In this document: in pieces, positions 9,701-16,942 of the stretch
Layout: each line of letters begins with the position of its first letter
How positions within the stretch are numbered: the stretch's first letter is position 1
NCBI GenBank assembly: GCA_039819065.1
Contig: JBCBSS010000067.1
Location: forward strand, 1 to 39,653
Length of the DNA stretch: 39,653 nt
Source of the DNA: JBCBSS01 sp039819065
GTDB lineage: Bacteria > Bacteroidota > Bacteroidia > Cytophagales > Cyclobacteriaceae
Direction of reading: 5' to 3'
The notes under the pieces: model-generated
Told to the model about the DNA's origin: nothing
Database searches by the model: none
Seen by the model: the letters and a program-made list of their open reading frames with translations, nothing else
Translations under genes and position numbers: made by a program

Positions 9701-11882
9701 CACTGCCGAACTGAGCAATTACGTCATTAGAGTTTTCTGCTAATAGCCTGTACTTGCGCTCACTAGCGATAAGACTATCATTGATGCTCACGATATCCTG
9801 GATAGAATGTATGTTCATGATGGCACCAGTGAACTTGCCTTGTTCATCATAACTAAACTTACCTCTCACTTCTATCCAGACCGTCTTCTTGTTTTTGGTC
9901 ATGATCCTGTAACTGAATACAGGGTTGATCATACCTCTTGCGGCAAAAGCGTCAAACTGCTCATTCACCTTCGCTTTGTCTTCTGGGTGAGCCAGACTGA
10001 TGTGCTCATTATCGAGCAATTCTTCATAGGTGTAACCAAAGAGGTCTACACAAGAAGGACTGATATAAGTCAGTCGCCTTTCGCTATTGTAAAATGCGAT
10101 GACATCTGATGAATTCTCAGTGATATACCGGTATTTCTCTTCACTCTCTGCTATTTTATCCTGCTGCTTAACCAATTCGGTTACATCACGCGCTACTGAC
10201 ACGAAGTTTATCAGGTTTCCCTGCTTGTTGTAGTTAGGCCTGATCAGTATCTCTAACCAGACATAGGCTCCATCTTTAGACAGGTAGCGATATCTAATCG
10301 TTTTTCTCTTCTGACCCTTGCGGAACATGCTATTGAGTCCGTTGCGAAGAGGTTCGACATCATCGGGGTGAATGCGGGAAAATGGCGTGGTACTATGAAA
10401 TTCGTCCACCGTAAAGCCTAAAATATCCTTGACGGCCGGACTGGTGTAGAGACAATTGAACTCGTCGTCATAGAGTGTGACAATATCACCTGAGTTTTCT
10501 GCCAGCAGTTGATATAAGTCCTTACTTTCCTTTAGAGCGACTTGGACCTCAATTCTGTCCGATACATTCCGGTCGGCTGATATTATCTTGAACAGCTTGC
10601 CCTCTTCATCATACTGAAGTCTAATAGAAGCCTCTAAAAAAACATACATATCTTCCCTGGTGCGGTATCGATAGATATGCTTTAGCTGCGTGTCTTTTCG
10701 CTCTATGGCCTCATTTATTTCTGCCTTGGTTTGCTCTATATCGCTGGGATGTACTCGGCTAAAAGCCTTGATGGCCATAAACTCGTCTGGCCGATAACCT
10801 AATACCTCTTTGACCGAGGGGCTGACATATCTACATTCGAAATTCAGGTCATACACCAGTACTACGTCATTTGAATTCTCCGCTACGAGCTTATAGCGTT
10901 CTTCGCTATCTCCCAAAGCTTGCTCAGCCATTTTCTCCTGAGTGATGTCATAGGAGTTGACTATAGATTGGATCAATCCACCATTTTCATCGTAAGTCCG
11001 GTTTACCCGAGACTCTATCCACAGATAGAAGCCTTGTTTATGCCTTAACCTGTATCTATAAGTCGATCTTCTCGCCTTATTTCTAACATCGAACTTGAGG
11101 TCATCTATTACACGTTGTTTTTCATCAGGGTGTAGCAAAACGGTGTAGTCATCAGCAGGAAAGTCACGGCTTGAAAAACCTAGCAGATTGGATACGGATG
11201 GGCTAACATAGACTATTTTATCCTCAGCATCATGTTGCGTAACAACATCGCTGGAATTCTCAGTGATCAACCGAAATTTTTGTTCACTAGCCTCTAGCTC
11301 TAACCGGTTTCGTTCCAAAGCCTTACTCTGCTCATAGACCTTATCGCCTTCGTATAGGTAACCCCTTCTGACATAGGTGATCATAAAAATACCTGCGATA
11401 TACGAACCAATTAAAAGCGCGAGGTCATCAACTCCTTTTACGGTTTGATAGTCTGGAAAAATATCAGTTGGTAAGATAAAGTGCCAACAAGCCAGTAGAA
11501 TCAAATTCAGCACAAGAATAGGAACTAGCAGCTTCACCCTTTGGCGTTCTATCACCAGTAACACACCAAGAGTTATGATAAAGAATGCGACAAAATTGGC
11601 TATTATATAACCGCCACCCGTAAACCAGGCAGCATTTCCTATAGCCATAAAGAAGAGGACTATCCAGAATCTGGCTACTGTTATTCTACCCTCTCTTGTG
11701 GTCTGGCGATGCAGTATAAGCGATGCCACAATGGCTGAGACTTCTAAAATAACGGATTGATAGTCGTGTGTGAAGAAAGTATCGACAACAAGAAAAACAG
11801 CAGCAACGAATATGGCTATCCTACAAAGAAGTAAGAATATACCCAATTCCAGTATGTTATTCCTATCCTCAAAATCTGACAT
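6765..11882 (-). CDS. eight-PAS hybrid sensor histidine kinase with REC and HPt domains
   Basis: A 1705-residue membrane sensor. Residues about 15-165 hold five or six helices. Eight PAS units follow between about 197 and 1205; the first five share the opening ENSxDV and are clearly internal duplications, while the last three are diverged. The kinase core has the H-box SHEIRTPL (phospho-His about 1234) and an ATPase domain with DTGIGI and GGTGLGLSIV. A receiver domain follows with LMDIHMPDMDGY (phospho-Asp about 1525) and the conserved Lys in VLKPVD. The C-terminal HPt domain has HKIKPIAVNL (His about 1652). All parts of a His-Asp-His relay are present, so phosphate can be passed to a separate regulator, for instance the NarL-type protein encoded just upstream. 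The signal is unknown; the tandem PAS units suggest redox, small-molecule or multi-input sensing. Confidence 0.95.
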   Translation of the reverse strand: MSDFEDRNNILELGIFLLLCRIAIFVAAVFLVVDTFFTHDYQSVILEVSAIVASLILHRQTTREGRITVARFWIVLFFMAIGNAAWFTGGGYIIANFVAFFIITLGVLLVIERQRVKLLVPILVLNLILLACWHFILPTDIFPDYQTVKGVDDLALLIGSYIAGIFMITYVRRGYLYEGDKVYEQSKALERNRLELEASEQKFRLITENSSDVVTQHDAEDKIVYVSPSVSNLLGFSSRDFPADDYTVLLHPDEKQRVIDDLKFDVRNKARRSTYRYRLRHKQGFYLWIESRVNRTYDENGGLIQSIVNSYDITQEKMAEQALGDSEERYKLVAENSNDVVLVYDLNFECRYVSPSVKEVLGYRPDEFMAIKAFSRVHPSDIEQTKAEINEAIERKDTQLKHIYRYRTREDMYVFLEASIRLQYDEEGKLFKIISADRNVSDRIEVQVALKESKDLYQLLAENSGDIVTLYDDEFNCLYTSPAVKDILGFTVDEFHSTTPFSRIHPDDVEPLRNGLNSMFRKGQKRKTIRYRYLSKDGAYVWLEILIRPNYNKQGNLINFVSVARDVTELVKQQDKIAESEEKYRYITENSSDVIAFYNSERRLTYISPSCVDLFGYTYEELLDNEHISLAHPEDKAKVNEQFDAFAARGMINPVFSYRIMTKNKKTVWIEVRGKFSYDEQGKFTGAIMNIHSIQDIVSINDSLIASERKYRLLAENSNDVIAQFGSDLKLKYISPSIEDLTGYTIEEIMSSATDFYAFVYGKDREKIRNKSQIDIEGGIKKSSYIFRVKHKDGHIFWVQSASKRNFDEQGRLIAITINIRSVNDLVIANEKLMQSQADLLQAQSIAKIGNWSIDLVNDTSTWSKVTYEIYGVDQDEEPFNVEDVLIHPEDRELYQINRQKLLTKGKCDCNVRMINSDGVIKFLNYKSITEYDGDKPVRIYGTVQDMTQQKLAEKEIMEKEQFIRNIIDNVPSMIYMRDYEGRFVLLNKAVASLYGLSQEELIGKTHYDLHGTDRENKVIREKDDYVIKNKKLIKYEVDFTKSDGDKRWLSVTKLPFYAVDGSEYVLGIATDITERRANELELKNIQERYELASEAGHTGIADWYPLENKVFFDRKIRNIIGHTDIEIPNDSMDFLKYFYDKDGEKFMNDLVQVIKSGEKIFEGEYRVLHKDGRIIWLLSRGKAWYNDDGKAYRVVGSVTDITDRKKNEEELINAKKGVEQAAKAKEQMFSVMSHEIRTPLNSVIGLSDFLMGHNPRTDQIEVLNVLKGSADHLYELINNILDYNKIKSEQLIIEKKAFNFRRFIKQAFMPFQVQAENKQLACTLYIADDIPENLEGDSARLKQIIDNLLSNAIKFTAEGRVELNIRMVKYQQTEVTLSFGVKDTGIGISKAKMDSIFEPFSQASQDTSRKYGGTGLGLSIVKDLVELLHGDIKLSSRQDRGSTFKVTIPLRIPENERSSPRSAVENGSNESIKGLKILYVEDVFSNQFVTKSYCQLWGFECDVANNGYEGLEKVEEKHYDIILMDIHMPDMDGYETTRRIRKMSHYTDVPIIAFTADISDNSKKKIFDAGMNDYVLKPVDPDHLYNMIVKLVGSKKQENTLVDLSFYKELSDQGLKPWQDIKIMLLNDFISFEENLIKAVENKDLDELRAIMHKIKPIAVNLKFEKLLKLMDQSKQVGQFNSELADFSQEMLRLINHFKQNALT

Positions 11883-11915
11883 TCGTCGTATTGTCCAGGT
11901 ATCAAAATTATTCCC

Positions 11916-11935
11916 TACGGTCGATAAATACCGTA
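11916..11935. promoter_or_regulatory. inverted repeat upstream of the hybrid kinase gene
   Basis: Perfect 6-bp arms, TACGGT and ACCGTA, are separated by 8 bp and lie about 35-55 bp upstream of the kinase ATG. Placement in the 158-bp gap between regulator and kinase genes suggests an operator, possibly for the NarL-type regulator. The binding protein is unknown. Confidence 0.4.
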
Positions 11936-12040
11936 AGTAATTTTACTGAATGTCTAAGAGAATAGCATGAAAGGACGAAAAAGTATTAGAGCCTCTCGGT
12001 TAAATGCAAGATTTCCTTGGCGGATCAATTCTGTACCGGC

Positions 12041-12673
12041 TTAGATCAGTTTTTCTTTGATCGCGATTTTAATCAGTTCTGCGGTGTTTTTAAAGCCAAA
12101 TTTTTCAAGGATATTGGCCCTATGGCTATCAATAGTCCTTGGACTCAATACCAGTTTATCGGCAATTTCCTTACTGGAATATCCGTCAACGATCAACTTG
12201 ATAATCTCCATTTCCCTAGTGGAGAGTTTGGGAATGGATCGGCCTCCGGCAGATTTAGCATACACATTGTTGACCAGTATTTCGGTGATGTCACTGGAAA
12301 AGTACTTCTTTCCTTCTTTTACTTTTCTGATGGCATTGTAAAGCTCTTCTGCATCGATATCCTTGTGCAGGTATCCATCTACTCCTGCTTCTAATGCTTT
12401 GATGAGGTAGAATTCTTCCTTATGCATGGTGAGTACTACCAGTTTGGCGTCATTTTTCTTGAGCCTTAGTTTTTGGATCAGTTGCAATCCATTATCTCCT
12501 CCCAAGCTAATATCAATAAGCGCCATATCGAAGTTGATGTGCTCGAACTCCAACATGAAATCCTCAGCACTCCCATACTCTTTTAGTATCTCAACATCTT
12601 GATATTTATTAATTATTCCCCTCAGACCCAGTCTAAAAAGTTCGTGATCATCTACGAGTACGATTCTAATCAT
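12041..12673 (-). CDS. NarL/FixJ-family response regulator
   Basis: A 210-residue DNA-binding response regulator. The receiver domain (about 1-120) has the acidic pair D8-D9, phospho-acceptor D54 in LIDISLG, and the Lys in YLHKDI. The LuxR-type helix-turn-helix (about 149-205) has LSTREMEIIKLIVDGYSSKE and SPRTIDSHRANILEKF. Full length for the family. It is transcribed divergently from the sigma-54 activator gene and 158 bp ahead of the hybrid kinase, so that kinase is the obvious phosphodonor candidate. A separate promoter for the kinase is possible given the gap and the inverted repeat in it. Confidence 0.95.
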   Translation of the reverse strand: MIRIVLVDDHELFRLGLRGIINKYQDVEILKEYGSAEDFMLEFEHINFDMALIDISLGGDNGLQLIQKLRLKKNDAKLVVLTMHKEEFYLIKALEAGVDGYLHKDIDAEELYNAIRKVKEGKKYFSSDITEILVNNVYAKSAGGRSIPKLSTREMEIIKLIVDGYSSKEIADKLVLSPRTIDSHRANILEKFGFKNTAELIKIAIKEKLI

Positions 12674-12899
12674 TAAGCTGTTTATTTCGAAAAAATGAGG
12701 TTACAACAGAATTTAATTCTATTGAATCAATAAAGCAACAAATTCAATACACACAAGTTATGACTCCTGCATCATTTAGCTGCGCTTGTCAGACCACCGA
12801 CATCAAAGTATTGAATCATTAATTCCCCAATATAGTCTAACCTTCGCTGCTAAGATTGATCTCTTCGATAAAAGAAGATTATCCTTAGATAAATAAATA

Positions 12900-12907
12900 T
12901 ATTTTTG
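12900..12907 (+). promoter_or_regulatory. Bacteroidota-type -7 box before the sigma-54 activator gene
   Basis: TATTTTTG matches the TAnnTTTG -7 consensus and stands 32 bp before the ATG at 12939. No clear TTTG box is visible at -33, so the call is tentative. Confidence 0.35.
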
Positions 12908-12938
12908 TCGGGCAGCATCCAAGACCATTGACTTAAAT

Positions 12939-14309
12939 ATGCATCAAAAGGGTAAAATACTGATTATAGATGATGACGAGTACATTACGCTCACTTTAAA
13001 AGTATTCCTTGAAGAACATTTCGGTACGGTGGACACGCTGAATGAGCCTTCACAATTACCTACCTTGATTTCGAGGCACAATTATGATGTTGTTATTCTG
13101 GACATGAACTTCAGGCAGGGTGACACCAGTGGTCAGGATGGGCTAAAGTGGCAAAGAAAAATTGCTGAGCTCTCGCCGGAAACCAATGTGGTGCTCATTA
13201 CAGCTTACGGAGATGTGGATGTGGCAGTGCAGGCGATTAAAGAAGGAGCTGTAGATTTTGTAGTTAAACCATGGCAAAATGAGAAACTGCTCACCACGGT
13301 GACTAGTGCATTCAAACTCAGCCATGAGAAAAAAAGGGTAAAACATCTACGTTCTCAGCAAAAGATCATAAGCTCTTCAATCGATCGCCAATACGGTGAT
13401 ATCGTCGGGCAATCACGTGCGATCAAAGCAGTTTTCAATACCATTGAAAAAGTAGCGGCTACTGATGCCGACGTACTTATTACAGGTGACAATGGCACCG
13501 GTAAGGAGTTGATAGCCCGGGCGATTCATAGAAACTCAAAGCGTGCAGAAGAGGTGTTTATTAGCGTAGACTTAGGGGCAATTGCGGAAAACTTGTTCGA
13601 AAGCGAGCTCTTTGGTCACAAAAAAGGAGCCTTTACCGATGCCAAGGAAGATAGAATAGGGAGATTTGAAGCGGCATCTGGAGGCACCATTTTCCTTGAT
13701 GAAATTGGGAACTTGTCATTGCCACTGCAAGCTAAATTACTAACCGTTCTACAGAACAGAACGGTTACGAAAATAGGAACTAATACACCAGTAGACATTG
13801 ATGTCCGGGTGGTCTGCGCTACCAATGCTGATATCAACAATATGGTCAAAGCGAATAACTTTAGAGAGGATCTACTGTACAGAATCAATACGGTTGAAAT
13901 CCATGCACCAAAGCTAAGCGACCGTACAGAAGATATTCCTTTATTGACAGAGCACTTCCTCAAGAAGTATTGCAAAAAGTACCAGAAAGAGGGGTTGACC
14001 GTACCAGAGTATGTTGTAAAAAAACTGCAGAAGTATCATTGGCCTGGTAATATCAGGGAATTGCAACATGCTTTGGAAAGAGCAGTGATCATGAGTGATG
14101 GTGATAAACTACAATCGAGCGATTTCGCTTTCCTAGGCGATGAACGAGAGGACGGCAACTTGTTTGAAGATTATAACCTGGAAAAGCTAGAAGCTTGGGC
14201 CATCAAAAATGCCATTAGAAAGCACCAGGGCAATATCAGTCATGCTGCCAAAGAGTTAGGCCTTTCCCGCGGGGCCATGTACCGGCGCATGGAACGCTAT
14301 GGGTTGTAA
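12939..14309 (+). CDS. NtrC-family sigma-54-dependent response regulator
   Basis: A 456-residue activator of sigma-54 RNA polymerase, the usual length. The receiver (about 6-120) has acidic residues D11-D13, phospho-acceptor D55 (VVILDMNF) and the Lys in FVVKPW. The AAA+ domain (about 145-385) has Walker A GDNGTGKE (about 183-190), the sigma-54 contact loop as GAFTDA (about 230-235, the common variant of GAFTGA) and Walker B GGTIFLDEIG. The C-terminal Fis-type helix-turn-helix (about 427-456) reads NISHAAKELGLSRGAMYRRM. It is the only plus-strand protein gene in the window and has no kinase in its operon. It is the natural candidate for binding the sites upstream of the permease at 5325 or the six small-RNA units; this link is inferred from proximity and promoter type only. 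Confidence 0.95.
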   Translation: MHQKGKILIIDDDEYITLTLKVFLEEHFGTVDTLNEPSQLPTLISRHNYDVVILDMNFRQGDTSGQDGLKWQRKIAELSPETNVVLITAYGDVDVAVQAIKEGAVDFVVKPWQNEKLLTTVTSAFKLSHEKKRVKHLRSQQKIISSSIDRQYGDIVGQSRAIKAVFNTIEKVAATDADVLITGDNGTGKELIARAIHRNSKRAEEVFISVDLGAIAENLFESELFGHKKGAFTDAKEDRIGRFEAASGGTIFLDEIGNLSLPLQAKLLTVLQNRTVTKIGTNTPVDIDVRVVCATNADINNMVKANNFREDLLYRINTVEIHAPKLSDRTEDIPLLTEHFLKKYCKKYQKEGLTVPEYVVKKLQKYHWPGNIRELQHALERAVIMSDGDKLQSSDFAFLGDEREDGNLFEDYNLEKLEAWAIKNAIRKHQGNISHAAKELGLSRGAMYRRMERYGL

Positions 14310-14322
14310 AAAAGAAAAAAGC

Positions 14323-14409
14323 TGTCATCTCGAACCTAGTGAGAGATCTTTCTCAATCGAGGGTATCAATTACACAAAAGATAGATTTCTCACTGCGTTC
14401 GAAATGACA
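14323..14409. terminator. REP-like long inverted repeat between convergent genes
   Basis: Arms 14323-14349 and 14383-14409 are complementary over 27 bp with four mismatches. They read GTCATCTCGAACCTAGTGAG on the left and the matching CTCACTGCGTTCGAAATGAC on the right. This kind of TCGAAC...GTGAGA hairpin recurs between genes in many Bacteroidota. It sits 13 bp after the stop of the activator gene and 40 bp before the stop of the convergent permease, so a role as a two-way terminator is likely. Confidence 0.65.
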
Positions 14410-14449
14410 TTTCAAAGAGGCTATTAATACGGTGTCATATCAAAATGTT

Positions 14450-16861
14450 CTATTCATAGCGTAACGACTTGACTGGATCAGACTTAGCTGCTTTTAATGA
14501 TTGGTAACTCACTGTCACCCAGGCTATGATTAATGCTGACAATCCTCCCAGAATGAAAGCTTCTACTCCAATGTCTATTTTGAAAGCAAACTCATCCAAC
14601 CACCGGTCTATTATGAAATAGGCAGGTCCGACGGCTATGACTATAGCAATAAGTACCAGTTTGGTAAATTCTCTAGAAAGCAAAGATGTCAAGCTGAAAG
14701 TAGTAGCTCCCATGGCTTTGCGTATGCCTATCTCTTTGGTTCTTTGCTCAGCCATGAATGCTGCCAGCGCAAATAAACCGAGGCACGCAATGAAGATCGC
14801 TACACTGGTGAGAATAGAAAACACCTTACCCAGCCTTTGCTCTTCACGGAAAAGTGCATCGAAGTCCTCATCAAGGAAGGTATATTGGAACGGTTGATTA
14901 GGGGCATGTTGCTTCCATGTCTCTTCCACCGTGCTGATGGCTGCTTGTGGGTCATCGGTGTCAAACCTGACCGTCATATTATTGCCTCTGAAAGTCAGTA
15001 GCTTTAATACCATAGGTCTCACTTCGTTCTTCAAGGATTCGAAATTGAAGTCTTTCACCACGCCAATTATCTTCATTCTAATACCACCCTCAGAATCATC
15101 AAAATCGATTAGCTCCTGCCCTACACCAGTCTCCCAGCCTACTTCATCCAATACGGCCTGATTGATCACTACGGCATTTGAATCAGAAGGGAAATCCCTG
15201 GAAAAGTAACGTCCTTCTACCAATTCAAAACCGAAAGTTTCCAAATGGTCATAGTCTGTAAAGTACGTGGACATGATATGATCATTTTCCGACGCAGCAG
15301 CCCGAAATACTGTGGTGTTGTTAGTACCAGGAATAACATGGTTAGAATAGCTGGCGGTCTGAATGCCATTCTTGCTGATGAGGTCGTTCTTAAACGCCTC
15401 ATTATTGGTACCTAACAAATTCGTATTGTAAAGTACCATGATTTTATCCTTGTCAAAACCTAAGTTCTTATGCTGGAAGTATTGTAACTGCTCGTATACC
15501 AACGAGGTACAAATGATCAAAAGCACTGAAATACCAAACTGGAAGACAACAAGTGAGCTTCTGATCATGCCGCTCTTCATACTCGCCCTGACTTTGCCTT
15601 TCAATACCTCTACCACATTGAATGAGGTCAAATAAAAAGCAGGATAACTACCGGCCAATAAACCAACAAATAGTATCATTCCCAAAATGGCACTAATCAA
15701 CATTGGGTCTTGGAAAGTGCCAAAAGACAGTGTTTTCCCGGCAACCAAATTGAAATACGGTAAGAGCAGATAAGTGGCTAAAAAGGCCAAAAGGCCTGCT
15801 ATGATGCTGTAGATCATTGATTCCAGTAGGAATTGATTGACCATGGCGCTACGAAATGAGCCCAAGGTTTTTCTCAGCCCAACTTCTTTAGCACGCCCTG
15901 CGGATCTTGCCGTAGAAAGGTTCATAAAGTTGATACAAGCAATGATCAGAATGAACAAACCTGCGGCACCAAAAATGTAGATGTAGGCTATATCTCCTCC
16001 AGGCTCCAATGGACCTTGCACATCAGAGTATAAATGAATTTCCTCCAGAGGCTCCACAAAGTATCCATAGATACCTCCATTCTTCTCAAATTCTTCCAGG
16101 CTTTGACCAATAAAACGTTGTATATCAGGCCCCACATACTTCTTTACCATCTCGTCCAACTTAGCTTCGACCGGCTCAGTAGTGGCTTTTTCGTTCAACA
16201 CAAAGTAGGTATGGAAACTATTCGATAGCCAAACTACTTGTCTACTAAAGGCGAGCGAGCTCATCGAAAGCAGGGCTGAGTATTTGACATGTGAATTACT
16301 AGGAGCAGCCTTTACCACTCCTGTCACTTCTACCGATGTATTGCCATTACCGATGGACATGATCTTACCAACGGGAGATTCATCACCAAAATACTTTCTG
16401 GCCAATTGTTCAGTTAAAACTAGTTTATTGGGTTCCTTAAGTGCTGTTTTGGGATCACCTTCTATCAGCTCAAAATCAAAGAATTCGAAGAAGTTAGAAT
16501 CAGCATGGAAAACCTTTTCCTCTGTGAACGCTTTTTCATCGAACCGAAAAACGATTTCACCTATCTGACGGATACGGACAGCTTCTTCTACTTCTGGTAT
16601 TTCATCGATCATGGCCTGCGACAACGGCGGGCAGGTTTCGGGAACTACCGCTTCCTGGCCACCCAGTTTGCCATGTAACCCTACACGATATATTTGCTCG
16701 GATTTGCTATGGAACTTATCATAGCTTAACTCATCGTTGATATAGAGTAAAATAAGCAGACAGCCAGTGATACCGACAGTCAATCCAAAGATGTTAATGG
16801 CAGAATAGAACTTGTATTTAAGAATATTCCTTAAAGCAATTTTGAAATAACTTTTGAGCAT
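14450..16861 (-). CDS. FtsX/MacB-type ABC transporter permease (paralogue 3)
   Basis: An 803-residue permease with N-terminal helix (about 20-42), first periplasmic domain, FtsX block with EVGLRKTLGS, second periplasmic domain and C-terminal block with EIGIRKAMGA, ending NPVKSLRYE. It begins 81 bp after the stop of the permease at 16943-19318, so the two are probably cotranscribed. The leader just before its ATG carries an 11-nt stretch complementary to the sixth small RNA of the array 5 kb away. It converges with the sigma-54 activator gene, separated by a long inverted repeat. Substrate and ATPase partner are unknown. Confidence 0.92.
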   Translation of the reverse strand: MLKSYFKIALRNILKYKFYSAINIFGLTVGITGCLLILLYINDELSYDKFHSKSEQIYRVGLHGKLGGQEAVVPETCPPLSQAMIDEIPEVEEAVRIRQIGEIVFRFDEKAFTEEKVFHADSNFFEFFDFELIEGDPKTALKEPNKLVLTEQLARKYFGDESPVGKIMSIGNGNTSVEVTGVVKAAPSNSHVKYSALLSMSSLAFSRQVVWLSNSFHTYFVLNEKATTEPVEAKLDEMVKKYVGPDIQRFIGQSLEEFEKNGGIYGYFVEPLEEIHLYSDVQGPLEPGGDIAYIYIFGAAGLFILIIACINFMNLSTARSAGRAKEVGLRKTLGSFRSAMVNQFLLESMIYSIIAGLLAFLATYLLLPYFNLVAGKTLSFGTFQDPMLISAILGMILFVGLLAGSYPAFYLTSFNVVEVLKGKVRASMKSGMIRSSLVVFQFGISVLLIICTSLVYEQLQYFQHKNLGFDKDKIMVLYNTNLLGTNNEAFKNDLISKNGIQTASYSNHVIPGTNNTTVFRAAASENDHIMSTYFTDYDHLETFGFELVEGRYFSRDFPSDSNAVVINQAVLDEVGWETGVGQELIDFDDSEGGIRMKIIGVVKDFNFESLKNEVRPMVLKLLTFRGNNMTVRFDTDDPQAAISTVEETWKQHAPNQPFQYTFLDEDFDALFREEQRLGKVFSILTSVAIFIACLGLFALAAFMAEQRTKEIGIRKAMGATTFSLTSLLSREFTKLVLIAIVIAVGPAYFIIDRWLDEFAFKIDIGVEAFILGGLSALIIAWVTVSYQSLKAAKSDPVKSLRYE

Positions 16862-16871
16862 GACCTTGTTG

Positions 16872-16882
16872 TTATGGTTAAG
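16872..16882 (-). other. candidate small-RNA pairing site in permease leader
   Basis: In the mRNA this segment reads CUUAACCAUAA at -21 to -11 relative to the AUG at 16861. It is perfectly complementary to UUAUGGUUAAG of the sixth array RNA (about 22098-22108). The other five copies match over 8 nt (UGGUUAAG). The position would overlap ribosome entry. This is a sequence match only; pairing is untested. Confidence 0.3.
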
Positions 16883-16942
16883 ATCCGGACTATTTGCTGC
16901 TTAGACCCCAATTAAAGGTCAAAGGTTACAGCCAGTCTTCAA

